41,390 bases of DNA from Ignavibacteria bacterium (GCA_016178595.1 JACOSY010000040.1:1-41390); one strand, 5' to 3'. Positions 34,406-41,390 are shown, numbered from the stretch's first letter. Notes: generated by a model from the letters alone, not told the origin. Translations and numbers: made by a program.

Positions 34406-34813
34406 ATGAAACAGCAGGGCATCAAGAAGCTCTATTACTCGATCAGCGAGGTCAGCAAGATTACTGACCTCGAACAATACGTATTACGGTATTGGGAAAC
34501 AGAGTTTGAGCTGCTCAACCCATCGAAGAACCGCGCGGGCAACCGCATTTACACGAACCGCGATATCAAGCTGATTCTCTACATCAAGAAATTGCTGCGC
34601 AACGAGCGCTACACGATCGAAGGGGCAAAACAGGTTCTGCAAAATTACATGCCTGACCAAGAAGCAGGAGAACAGCTGGATCTTCTTGCCGAGCAGCCGT
34701 CCGTCCCTGTCACAACCGCGGCACAACCTGTTCGCCAAACTGACAACCGGTTGAAGAACGATATAGTCGAGATCAAGAAATTTCTTGAGGAGATGTTGGT
34801 TCGGTTGACATGA
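34406..34813 (+). CDS. MerR-family transcriptional regulator
   Basis: 135 residues. The N-terminal winged helix-turn-helix starts at LYYSISEVSKITDLEQYVLR, with WETEFELLNPSKNRAGNRIY and RDIKLILYIKKLL, typical of the MerR/HTH-17 group in Bacteroidota. A short linker (residues ~85-115) and a C-terminal coiled coil (KNDIVEIKKFLEEMLVRL) should mediate dimerisation. No Cys or aromatic pocket marks a metal or drug ligand. It follows acpS by about 84 bp and precedes tRNA-Pro. Confidence 0.9.
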   Translation: MKQQGIKKLYYSISEVSKITDLEQYVLRYWETEFELLNPSKNRAGNRIYTNRDIKLILYIKKLLRNERYTIEGAKQVLQNYMPDQEAGEQLDLLAEQPSVPVTTAAQPVRQTDNRLKNDIVEIKKFLEEMLVRLT

Positions 34814-34881
34814 AGAGCGTTCTTGGTTCGTAGTTATTCGTTGTCGCTTTCGTTTTACGTTTAATATTTTTGAATCGATCT

Positions 34882-34956
34882 CGGAACGTGGCGCAGCCCG
34901 GCTAGCGCACTTGCTTGGGGTGCAAGGGGTCGCGGGTTCAAATCCCGCCGTTCCGA
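34882..34956 (+). tRNA. tRNA-Pro (anticodon GGG)
   Basis: A 75-nt cloverleaf. The acceptor stem CGGAACG pairs with CGTTCCG (34949-34955) and is followed by discriminator A. The D-arm contains GCGCAGCCCGGCTAGCGC. The anticodon stem CTTGC/GCAAG encloses the loop TTGGGGT with anticodon GGG. The T-stem GCGGG/CCCGC encloses TTCAAAT. The leading C1 and GTGGCGCAGC pattern are typical of proline tRNAs. CCA is not encoded. Confidence 0.95.
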
Positions 34957-34960
34957 CTGG

Positions 34961-34986
34961 CAACGCCTCCCACGATGGAGGCGTTG
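34961..34986 (+). terminator. Hairpin terminator after tRNA-Pro
   Basis: CAACGCCTCC (34961-34970) pairs with GGAGGCGTTG (34977-34986) in a perfect 10-bp stem 4 bp past the tRNA end. T-rich sequence follows (GTGTTTCAG). Confidence 0.65.
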
Positions 34987-35024
34987 GTGTTTCAGAGCCT
35001 ATTTTCGTACCTTTTTCCGCACCG

Positions 35025-35054
35025 TTAACCCTTTTTCTTGATAGTTCCTATAAT
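35025..35054 (+). promoter_or_regulatory. Possible sigma70-like promoter upstream of kinase remnants
   Basis: TTAACC (35025-35030, 4/6 match to TTGACA) and a perfect TATAAT (35049-35054) at 18-base spacing. It would read into the kinase remnants and the intact kinase gene at 35300. Pattern only. Confidence 0.35.
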
Positions 35055-35123
35055 TCTCGCTACTTTATCTCCACTCGATCATTCAGTAAAGTGGATTTTA
35101 TCCATGGTTGGCAAGCTATGTTG

Positions 35124-35160
35124 TATTATCAGATTTTTGAGAGACTCCGCGAAGTGCTCC
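35124..35160 (+). pseudogene. Decayed fragment of a Ser/Thr kinase start, copy 1
   Basis: YYQIFERLREVL in frame here resembles the HYKILEKLGEGG start of the intact kinase, and the DNA from TATTATCAGATTTTTGAG aligns with it at roughly two thirds of positions. Only a dozen codons remain. Confidence 0.4.
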
Positions 35161-35161
35161 A

Positions 35162-35225
35162 ATGATAGGACAAACCATCTCTCACTATGAGGATTCTTGA
35201 GAAACACGGCGAAGGCGGCATGTCC
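35162..35225 (+). pseudogene. Decayed fragment of a Ser/Thr kinase start, copy 2
   Basis: From ATG at 35162: MIGQTISHY, then a one-base insertion shifts the frame and RILEKHGEGGM follows in the next frame. This matches MIGTTVSHYKILEKLGEGGM of the intact kinase 138 bp downstream. The glycine-rich loop is truncated right after. Confidence 0.65.
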
Positions 35226-35272
35226 CGAAATTGCCCACGAACGTTTTTTGAGAGTGGATGCAATTTCGAGGA

Positions 35273-35289
35273 TCCCGCCGCAGGCGGGA
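35273..35289 (+). promoter_or_regulatory. Hairpin overlapping the kinase ribosome binding site
   Basis: TCCCGCC, loop GCA, GGCGGGA. The right arm contains most of the Shine-Dalgarno GGGAGG (35286-35291), 8 bases before the ATG at 35300. When folded, this stem would hide the ribosome binding site. The same hairpin, with loop AAA, lies at 442-458, so the arm may be a dispersed repeat. Confidence 0.5.
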
Positions 35290-35299
35290 GGCGTGGCTT

Positions 35300-38212
35300 A
35301 TGATTGGGACGACCGTTTCTCACTACAAGATACTTGAGAAGCTCGGCGAGGGCGGGATGGGCGTGGTGTACAAAGCCCAGGATACTTCGCTTGATCGTCT
35401 TGTCGCCCTAAAATTTTTGCCTGAACGTCTATCTTCTTCATCTGAAAGCAAAACGCGCTTCATTCGGGAAGCAAAGACTGCCGCCACGTTGAATCATCCC
35501 AACGTGTGCGTTATTCACGAGATCGATGAGTATCACGATCAGCAGTATATCGCTATGGAGTACGTTGATGGCATGACATTGAAGAAAAAGATATCCTCTG
35601 TCGAAAACAATGAGCGTATGCCGATACGTGACGTGATTACTTATGCCATCCAAATCGGAGAAGCCTTGCACGAAGCTCATACACGCGGAATTATCCATCG
35701 TGATGTCAAGTCGGATAACATCATGGTGAATTCCAAAAACCAACTAAAGGTCATGGATTTTGGACTTGCGAAAATGAAAGGTTCGCTGGGGCTGACTCGC
35801 ACATTGACCACCGTTGGAACGTTGGCGTATATGGCACCGGAACAAATACAGGGCGGCGACGCCGATGCACGCTCGGATATTTTTTCACTGGGCGTCGTAT
35901 TCTACGAGATGCTGACCGGCGGCAAGCTGCCATTTCGCGGCGAACACGAAGCGGCAATGATGTATTCGATCGTCTATGAAGAGCCAATTGATCCGCAGAA
36001 GTTCGGAGTTGAAATTCCTCTCGAAGCGAAGCACGTTTTGGCGCACGCATTGATGAAAAATCGGGAAGATCGTTATCAGTCGGCAGCCGAGATGGTGAAG
36101 GATCTTCAGAATATCCTTTCACCTCAATCGACCATGATAGGAACCCGGCCTTCCAGCATGAAGAGTACAATACATGTACGCAAGAGTTCAACTCGATGGC
36201 TGCTTGTGAGTGCTATTCTCGTTGGCGGAGTCTTGATAATCTGCGGATACATGTATTTCATGAAAGGAGATTTCGTCCACAGGGGTTCTGGTAAGGACAA
36301 TACTACACTTGCGGTACTATCCTTCGATAACTTTTCCGATCCAGAGGATAAGGATCATACTGGTGAAATGATCGCCAATCTTCTCATTACTTCGCTGTCG
36401 CAAGTCAAAGGATTGGAAGTGATTAGTAATGAACGGTTATCTGCAATTCAAAATGAACTTGGACATCCAGCCGCGAAAAACAAGACTCCTGACCTTGCTA
36501 CGACGATTGCACACCGGGCTGGCGTTGGGATGATGTTGCTGGGAAGTATTTTGCAGCATCATCCGACGCTTGTTGTTACTGCGCGCCTCATTGATGTGGA
36601 GACAGGAAAAATATTGGCGGCTCAACAAATTGTTGGTGTTTCTGGCTCAAGCATATTCGCGCTCGTTGATAGTTTGGCGCAGATTGTAAAGGACGACCTG
36701 CGTATCTCACCGGGCTCCTCGAGTGAAACCAAGTCGCTCTCGGAAGTAACAACAACCTCCGCAGAGGCATATCGGTCATACCTGGCTGGACTGGAATTGC
36801 AGAATAAACTGTATTGGAGTGAAGGCGAAGCTGCCCTCAAGAAAGCGATACAACTTGATAGCACGTTTGCTCTTGCCTATTTGGCATTGGGAGATGTTCG
36901 GAAAGCATGGCAATTCAGCGGCAAAGTCACGGAAAAAGAGCGCATGCAAATTCATGCTGCCTATCTGAAAGGCATAGAGAAAAAAACTTCACAAGCGATA
37001 GATATATTGGAGCAACTCGTTGCAAAATATCCTCACGAACTCAGTGCATATTACACTTTGCAGGAGTACTATTATAGCTTGTTTCAGTTTGAAAAGGCAA
37101 TAGACGCCAACTTGCGGGCAGCGCGCATCGATTCACTCGACAAAGTGCCGTGGCAAAATCTTGCTTATCTCTATGCAGATCAAAACCGACAGAGAGAAGC
37201 CTTAGACGCTGCGGATCAATATGTGAAACTCTCGCCCGCCGAACCGAATCCCTACGATACGAAAGGCGATGTGTACGCAAAGTTTGGGGAAGGAGATTCA
37301 GCGATGATTTGGTATAAGCAGGCGCTGTCATTCCGCCCGGATTTCTACAATACCGCCGAAAAGATCGGGTTCATCAATGTTTTACAGAACAAATACGATG
37401 AAGCAAAGAAATACTTTCAACAATATGGGTCTTCACCAGAAATAGCGAAGAAAGCATGGGCGGAGATCGATGCCGTGTGTATGATGATGCATCAAGGAAC
37501 ACTTAAAGATGCAGAGCAACGACTTCTGAAATTGGCCGCCAGCCATCGGGCAAAAAAGCTTCAGGAACACCTCCTTGCAGATTATTCACTGCTCACGCAT
37601 ATCGCACGAGCGCGCAATGACAACACTGCGCTGTTGGCGTATGCAGAAAGTTACGCTGCCCATGCGACGAACGACAAGAATAATCTTGTTCGAGGCATGG
37701 ACGTTTTGGCGAGAGCATACGCAGCAATCAAGGAGAGCACAAAGGTACGCGAAATACTTGGCGAGATCGGTTCTCTCACTCCTCATCCCACGCCCGGATT
37801 TCAATTGCTCTATCATCGGTGTGCAGCGCTCGTAGCGTATGACGAACAGCGATACTCGGATGCACTGCACGAGTTCAACAACGTGTTCGAGATTCAACCG
37901 CCGAACCTTCGAGATCATCTCCCGTACGGAATTTGTCTCTTCAAGGCTGGACGAACAGGAGAAGCAATCGCTGAATTCCAGCAACAGACAAATTATTTCC
38001 CGGAGGATACTCCCGATCGGCGTGATTGGCCCATTACCTCCGTGATTTCACAGTACTGGACGGGAGTTGCTTATGAGCAACAGCACGATATAGTCAAAGC
38101 AATCGAATCATACAACAATTTTATGAGAATATGGAAAGATGCCGACAGAGATCTACCGGTGTTGATAAGTGTTCGATCCCGACTGGAGAGACTGCGAAAA
38201 ATGGGGGCATAA
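35300..38212 (+). CDS. Membrane Ser/Thr protein kinase (PknB type) with TPR repeats
   Basis: 970 residues from the ATG at 35300, with GGGAGG 8 bases upstream; an upstream in-frame start at 35258 lacks one. The kinase domain (about 8-265) has the glycine loop LGEGGMGVVYKAQD, Lys38, catalytic H133-R-D135 (IIHRDVKSDN), D153-F-G and APE (YMAPEQ), so it should be active. A single TM lies at about 300-321. The outside part begins with a CsgG/FlgO-like or TolB-like domain (TLAVLSFDNFSDPEDKDHTG), followed by many TPR repeats to the C-terminus. Kinase-TM-TolB-TPR proteins are frequent in Ignavibacteria and related groups; substrates are unknown. Two decayed copies of the same gene start lie just upstream. 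Confidence 0.93.
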   Translation: MIGTTVSHYKILEKLGEGGMGVVYKAQDTSLDRLVALKFLPERLSSSSESKTRFIREAKTAATLNHPNVCVIHEIDEYHDQQYIAMEYVDGMTLKKKISSVENNERMPIRDVITYAIQIGEALHEAHTRGIIHRDVKSDNIMVNSKNQLKVMDFGLAKMKGSLGLTRTLTTVGTLAYMAPEQIQGGDADARSDIFSLGVVFYEMLTGGKLPFRGEHEAAMMYSIVYEEPIDPQKFGVEIPLEAKHVLAHALMKNREDRYQSAAEMVKDLQNILSPQSTMIGTRPSSMKSTIHVRKSSTRWLLVSAILVGGVLIICGYMYFMKGDFVHRGSGKDNTTLAVLSFDNFSDPEDKDHTGEMIANLLITSLSQVKGLEVISNERLSAIQNELGHPAAKNKTPDLATTIAHRAGVGMMLLGSILQHHPTLVVTARLIDVETGKILAAQQIVGVSGSSIFALVDSLAQIVKDDLRISPGSSSETKSLSEVTTTSAEAYRSYLAGLELQNKLYWSEGEAALKKAIQLDSTFALAYLALGDVRKAWQFSGKVTEKERMQIHAAYLKGIEKKTSQAIDILEQLVAKYPHELSAYYTLQEYYYSLFQFEKAIDANLRAARIDSLDKVPWQNLAYLYADQNRQREALDAADQYVKLSPAEPNPYDTKGDVYAKFGEGDSAMIWYKQALSFRPDFYNTAEKIGFINVLQNKYDEAKKYFQQYGSSPEIAKKAWAEIDAVCMMMHQGTLKDAEQRLLKLAASHRAKKLQEHLLADYSLLTHIARARNDNTALLAYAESYAAHATNDKNNLVRGMDVLARAYAAIKESTKVREILGEIGSLTPHPTPGFQLLYHRCAALVAYDEQRYSDALHEFNNVFEIQPPNLRDHLPYGICLFKAGRTGEAIAEFQQQTNYFPEDTPDRRDWPITSVISQYWTGVAYEQQHDIVKAIESYNNFMRIWKDADRDLPVLISVRSRLERLRKMGA

Positions 38213-38237
38213 TATCTTATCGTTAGAGCAAAAGAAC

Positions 38238-38266
38238 TTGACAATTGACTTTGGAATATGTACCAT
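38238..38266 (+). promoter_or_regulatory. sigma70-like promoter of proline-rich repeat gene
   Basis: TTGACA (38238-38243) and TACCAT (38261-38266, 4/6 to TATAAT) with 17-base spacing, about 28 bases before the ATG at 38295. Transcription would start near 38273, so the leader is short and contains AAAGGAGA. This indicates that the gene has its own promoter, apart from the kinase gene. Confidence 0.6.
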
Positions 38267-38294
38267 GTAACTCATTCAACAAAGGAGACATAGT

Positions 38295-38654
38295 ATGGAA
38301 GTGACGACGCGAGTGCAAGAAGCTGCTAAGCTTCGCGCTGAATTTCGTAGGAATGGAAAGCTTCGCCTTGAATATCTTGCAGCCATGTCGAGACTGCTTC
38401 GTGAATACGGCATCGGAATCGACGACGAGTCTCTTGCAAATATGGTGCCCGCAGATATTGCAGAACTGTATGCTGAGGGACCGCCTGGAGGCCCTCGTCC
38501 GGCTCCAAGTTCATTACCGGGTGGACCTCGTCCAGCACCGCAATCATTGCCGGGCGGCCCTCGTCCGGCTCCAAGTTCATTACCGGGCGGCCCTCGTCCA
38601 GCACCACAATCATTACTGGGCGGTCCTCGTCCGGCTCCAAGCATTCGTCCCTGA
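38295..38654 (+). CDS. Proline-rich repeat protein, candidate substrate of prolyl hydroxylase/GT60
   Basis: 119 residues with AAAGGAGA 6 bases before the ATG. The first ~62 residues are a charged helical domain without signal peptide (RAEFRRNGKLRLEYLAAMSR, LREYGIGIDDESLANM, VPADIAELYAEG). Residues 65-119 are five 11-residue repeats: GGPRPAPSSLP, GGPRPAPQSLP, GGPRPAPSSLP, GGPRPAPQSLL and GGPRPAPSIRP. The SS/QS variants alternate. The layout of leader-like helix, GG and repeated core resembles RiPP precursors or modular substrates, but no known leader family is recognised. An opposite-strand frame is also open because the repeat is GC-rich; the plus strand has promoter and ribosome binding site. 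The neighbouring hydroxylase and glycosyltransferase suggest modification of its prolines; this is inference. Confidence 0.75.
   Translation: MEVTTRVQEAAKLRAEFRRNGKLRLEYLAAMSRLLREYGIGIDDESLANMVPADIAELYAEGPPGGPRPAPSSLPGGPRPAPQSLPGGPRPAPSSLPGGPRPAPQSLLGGPRPAPSIRP
38491..38640 (+). repeat. Five tandem 33-bp repeats encoding GGPRPAP units
   Basis: Five 33-bp units encode the 11-residue repeats. Alternate units are more alike (66-bp higher-order period), for example the two SS units share CCTCGTCCGGCTCCAAGTTC. This suggests expansion by slippage or unequal crossover of a two-unit block, with frame preserved. Confidence 0.85.
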
Positions 38655-38836
38655 TACCCGAGTAGAAGAAGAGACCCCGATCTCATTTCTTAATGCGGCT
38701 TGTTCGTCGGTCTAATGTCGGCATGAAGGGCATCGTTTGATGACAAGCGATGTATTCACCATATATTGTAGATGGCTGATTTTTTGTTGAGTGCAAACAT
38801 CGGGGCCACGATATCCCATTAAACTATAGTTAAGCG

Positions 38837-39433
38837 ATGGTTGTGAATAATCTCGGTACCGTTATCGAAGAGATTGCGGGGATAATATCTCTTCCCCTTT
38901 TTTCTCCAGAGGAGTGTAAGCTTTTTGTTTCAGAAGCGGAGAACAGTAATCAGTGGGAGTTGGCGAAAGTGCATGGAGGTCATCACGATGGAGACGTTCG
39001 ATGGGTTACCAATGCCGAGGTGCGCAATGCTTATGTGATGGGTCTTTCCTCTCTCTCCTCTGTCTCGCAGCAGTTCGATCTCAGAATCAAGGAGTATATC
39101 CTCCCACTTATAGCCACGAAGTGGAAGGTTCATCTAAGGGAACATGCAGGTGCACAGATTCTTCGCTACACGCCCGGTGGACATTATGTCGCTCATATCG
39201 ACAGCGGTACCGATCTTGATGATAGACACTTCAGCGTTGTCTGCTACCTGAACGATGACCTTACAGGCGGTGCGACGAGTTTTCCCATGATCAATTATGC
39301 TACTACGCCACAATGTGGAAAAGCGATCATCTTTCCTTCAGAATATCTCCATCAAGCCGAACAGGTTATCAGCGGACGCAAATATGTCATCGTTACGTGG
39401 ATCATCGGGCCGGTTCCTGTATCGTGGATATAA
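38837..39433 (+). CDS. Prolyl 4-hydroxylase-like 2-oxoglutarate/Fe(II) oxygenase
   Basis: 198 residues, the size of minimal bacterial P4H proteins. The 2OG-Fe(II) oxygenase core has facial-triad residues H120-x-D122 (GGHYVAHIDSGTD) and H172 (EYLHQAEQ), with the 2OG-binding basic residue in SGRKYVIVTW (Lys182). LRYTPGGHY, SVVCYLND and GGATSFP are typical of P4H family strands. These enzymes hydroxylate peptidyl proline using O2 and 2-oxoglutarate. The 119-residue protein upstream supplies five proline-rich repeats as a candidate substrate. The GT60-type glycosyltransferase begins 22 bp downstream on the other strand, converging with this gene. No strong ribosome binding site is seen. Confidence 0.88.
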   Translation: MVVNNLGTVIEEIAGIISLPLFSPEECKLFVSEAENSNQWELAKVHGGHHDGDVRWVTNAEVRNAYVMGLSSLSSVSQQFDLRIKEYILPLIATKWKVHLREHAGAQILRYTPGGHYVAHIDSGTDLDDRHFSVVCYLNDDLTGGATSFPMINYATTPQCGKAIIFPSEYLHQAEQVISGRKYVIVTWIIGPVPVSWI

Positions 39434-39455
39434 TGTTTCCCTTCGTACATGTTCT

Positions 39456-40415
39456 TCACCAATAAAAAGGTTTAAGCGGTTCATCTTCCAACGGTCTCAA
39501 TGCGGGAGTCAACCGGTAATTTGAAACTGATCGCCGCGCGAAATCAATTCCAGTGAACTTCCCATAATCAGCAAGAGACCGCACGTTCCCCAGCCCGTAG
39601 CTCTTCAGATCGACAAGTACTTCGTCCGTTGCATTCTCGATGCCCAGAAGGTGATTCACACGGCGTCGCGATTTCGTATCCATCGAAAGCCAATCCGGTA
39701 CATCATCCCAGTGTGTTGGTCTGTAATCCCTTTCCCAATAATGATAGATGACCGGAATATTCGGATAAAAAATATCCCATCCGTGAGTCCACAATCGGAC
39801 CGACAATGAAATTTCTTCTCCGAAAAAGTACACATGCGGATCGTACGGTACCTCTGAAAGGATCTCCGCGGGGCCGAAGAGGAAACACGTGCCGCACAGC
39901 GCTCCGGGAATCGGCCGATGTGGTCTGCTCGTCAATGGAATCTCGATTGAGCCAAGGAGCAATGTTCCATGTTCGTCAAAGTGCGATGGAACAATGACAG
40001 GAATTGAACGACGCGAGATACTGTTCGGCGGTATATACGGACCCGGGTATGTTGTGAGCAATGGTTTTTTCGAAGGGCACACGTTGAGGAGCTCGATCAT
40101 CATTCGGTCCCATCCATCTTCGAAGCGCATGTGGCTGTCTATTTGCAGCACAAATTCTTCTCCTGCCCACTGCTGTTGGATGAGATGCCGAGCCCAACAC
40201 ACGCCCCGGCTCTCCGCTGCATCCACTCGAATATAGCGGATCTGGTGATCGCGGTTGAGGATATGCGGTGGCTTAGAGTCTTTTTCCGGTATTGATTGCA
40301 GACAAACCGCGACGGCGAGCCGGTCGGGGCGTTCTGCTTTCTCAAATAAATCGTGGAGGGTTGGCAGCAGCTCCGGGTCGCGATAACTTGGTATCTGGAC
40401 AAAAATTCGTTCCAT
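39456..40415 (-). CDS. GT60-type GlcNAc transferase (PF11397-like)
   Basis: 319 residues from the ATG at 40415 (a TTG at 40418 adds one). The N-terminus MERIFVQIPSYRDPELLPTL, followed by HDLFEKAERPDRLAVAV, fits the GlcNAc/GT60 family, as do ESRGVCWARHLIQQQW and the metal-binding motif LQIDSHMRFEDGWD (D93-S-H95). GALCGTCFLFGP, FFGEEISLSVRLWTHGWD and the later HYWERDYRP are also family features. In Dictyostelium and other protists this family adds alpha-GlcNAc to hydroxyproline of Skp1. Here the gene lies next to a prolyl hydroxylase-like gene and a proline-rich repeat protein. Sugar donor and acceptor are not proven by sequence. A SAM methyltransferase gene ends 29 bp upstream on the same strand. 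Confidence 0.87.
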   Translation of the reverse strand: MERIFVQIPSYRDPELLPTLHDLFEKAERPDRLAVAVCLQSIPEKDSKPPHILNRDHQIRYIRVDAAESRGVCWARHLIQQQWAGEEFVLQIDSHMRFEDGWDRMMIELLNVCPSKKPLLTTYPGPYIPPNSISRRSIPVIVPSHFDEHGTLLLGSIEIPLTSRPHRPIPGALCGTCFLFGPAEILSEVPYDPHVYFFGEEISLSVRLWTHGWDIFYPNIPVIYHYWERDYRPTHWDDVPDWLSMDTKSRRRVNHLLGIENATDEVLVDLKSYGLGNVRSLADYGKFTGIDFARRSVSNYRLTPALRPLEDEPLKPFYW

Positions 40416-40444
40416 CAATCAGTCACGGAAAAAGTAAGAGAAAC

Positions 40445-41065
40445 TTATGAGACAAGAAGATCGTTGATGTTCCAAACACCCATACATTTATCGGAATCCT
40501 CACCGCCATCCCAAATACCATGCTCTCGAACTATGAGCAATGGGGCGGGGAACTGAAAAAGCCGACGTTGCAAATTGAGCGGTCTCCAATCACCAGTGTC
40601 GATGTCGTAATTTTCTTCGATACCTGTGAATGTCGTCGTCATGAGGTAGATTGACCGGCTTTGCCGCATAGTTTGGAGAGAGCGACGGATATCGGCAAAC
40701 GAAAAATGGACAAAGCAATCGCGGCAGAAGATCAGGTCGACGCGGGGAAGAGCATCGCGTGTGACGTCCAGATGACAGAATCGTTTTCGCTCGCTGCCGG
40801 ATGTTCGAGAGTTTCGCTCGACAAGCTCGGGGACGATGTCGGCACCGATGTACTCGTCGATGTCCAGGGTAACTTCCCGCATCCAATGATGATCGCCGCA
40901 CGGGACGTCGATCATCGATCGCACACCAAGTTCTTTGATGACGAAAGGGAGCTCACGACGGATCGCAACAGTATTGAATATACTGGAACCGGATCCTGAG
41001 GTGGTTTCAGAATTTCCCCACCCATTGTGTTGATAGATACGAGTAAAGATTTCTTTCATCGTCAT
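40445..41065 (-). CDS. Class I SAM-dependent methyltransferase
   Basis: 206 residues from the ATG at 41065; alternative starts at 41059, 41089 and a TTG at 41119 are possible. Methyltransferase motif I is MIDVPCGDHHWM (DVPCGD, about residues 53-58), followed by YIGADIVPELVERN (motif II, Asp binding SAM ribose) and LIFCRDCFVHFSFADIRR (motif IV region). Such enzymes methylate sugars, proteins or small molecules; the acceptor cannot be told. It precedes the GT60-type gene by 29 bp on the same strand, so they are probably co-transcribed. That makes it a plausible third modifier of the peptide or its glycan. Confidence 0.85.
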   Translation of the reverse strand: MTMKEIFTRIYQHNGWGNSETTSGSGSSIFNTVAIRRELPFVIKELGVRSMIDVPCGDHHWMREVTLDIDEYIGADIVPELVERNSRTSGSERKRFCHLDVTRDALPRVDLIFCRDCFVHFSFADIRRSLQTMRQSRSIYLMTTTFTGIEENYDIDTGDWRPLNLQRRLFQFPAPLLIVREHGIWDGGEDSDKCMGVWNINDLLVS

Positions 41066-41390
41066 CGTTGTGTCTCGCGCGGGACTCATGAATATACGCA
41101 CTACCTCATAGGGAATCAAGAGTATGCGAGTGAGGGTAGTGCCTTATTTTCGGTGATGTGGTTTGACTCCGCTCACCACGACGCGTCGTCCTGAGCGAAG
41201 TCGAAGGACATTCTGAATCAAATTCAGGCAGTACCCGAGTGAGGTGATCGCCCTGTTGCCTCACGTAAGAATCTAAACGAAACTGATTCGTTGCCTCACG
41301 TAAGAATCTCGATGAAATAGTGGAGTCATTCGGTTGCCTTTTAGGGTGGAGGATGCGGCTTCAGACTGGCTGATGGTGGAGTATCGTGAA
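41066..41390. other. Intergenic region with palindromes and a short tandem repeat
   Basis: No gene is seen. GTCCT/AGGAC ends enclose GAGCGAAGTCGA at 41188-41209, a widespread extragenic palindrome type. CTGAAT-CAA-ATTCAG lies at 41213-41227. A 20-bp direct repeat GTTGCCTCACGTAAGAATCT occurs at 41255-41274 and 41290-41309, 35 bp apart; only two copies are present, so it is not a CRISPR array. Confidence 0.55.

Noticed and set aside
34484-34963. 159-codon minus-strand frame running through tRNA-Pro and MerR
   Set aside because: It reads through the tRNA (the PVGTAGFEPATPCTPSKC motif is a known artefact of translated tRNA antisense) and is antisense to a convincing MerR gene.
38276-38686. Minus-strand frame over the proline-rich repeats (GAGRGPPGN units)
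   Set aside because: It is a mirror of the plus-strand repeat. The plus strand has a promoter-like pair, a strong ribosome binding site and a plausible N-terminal domain.
41255-41309. Possible CRISPR array
   Set aside because: Only two 20-bp copies with a 15-bp gap; the spacing is too short and there are no further repeats or cas genes.

Overview
The window looks like a chromosomal segment of a Bacteroidota/Chlorobiota-lineage bacterium, most like Ignavibacteria. Three secreted proteins end in a type IX secretion (Por/T9SS type A) sorting domain with the NYPNPFNP signature. The succinate dehydrogenase is the Bacteroidota-type three-subunit enzyme. There is a PknB-type kinase fused to TPR repeats, a RAYT transposase with REP-like palindromes, and a four-helix-bundle (23S rRNA IVS type) gene. 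This assignment is by signature only; no database search was run.

Layout. (1) 1-530: mobile-element debris, namely the 5' end of an IS3-type orfA, a frameshifted tyrosine-recombinase C-terminus and several hairpins. (2) 535-7852 (-): a tripartite RND efflux operon (outer-membrane factor, lipoprotein adaptor, RND pump). It is split between adaptor and pump by a 1470-bp RAYT/REP-like insertion carrying six 111-bp repeats and flanked by a 69-bp direct repeat of the pump's own 5' end. (3) 8069-10935 (-): a signalling cluster (NarL-type regulator, small conserved protein, multi-TM protein, NarX-type kinase). (4) 11124-15636 (+): a receiver domain without a proper start, then sdhC-sdhA-sdhB with a four-helix-bundle gene wedged between sdhA and sdhB. 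(5) 15710-19517: a BNR/YCF48-like T9SS protein, an unknown protein, and a translationally coupled YetF/DUF421 membrane protein plus class A beta-lactamase-like protein. (6) 19518-22681 (-): a heme-motif porin, a lipoprotein, a monoheme cytochrome c and a TPR/pseudo-receiver protein. (7) 22840-27520: two more T9SS cargo proteins. (8) 27677-32728 (+): histidine kinase, helical protein, membrane protein and a GT39-like/TPR membrane protein. (9) 32981-34956 (+): small protein, HAD phosphatase, AcpS, MerR regulator and tRNA-Pro(GGG). (10) 35300-38212 (+): a Ser/Thr kinase-TPR protein preceded by two decayed copies of a kinase start.

The most interesting segment is 38238-41065. A sigma70-like promoter and a strong ribosome binding site precede a 119-residue protein whose C-terminal half is five 11-residue proline-rich repeats (GGPRPAP core). 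The next gene is a prolyl-4-hydroxylase-like 2-oxoglutarate oxygenase. Converging on it are a GT60-type (GlcNAc, PF11397-like) glycosyltransferase and a SAM methyltransferase. In eukaryotes GT60 enzymes add GlcNAc to hydroxyproline of Skp1 after prolyl hydroxylation. The cluster therefore reads as a possible bacterial system that hydroxylates, glycosylates and perhaps methylates a repeat peptide. That linkage is an inference from neighbourhood and family knowledge.
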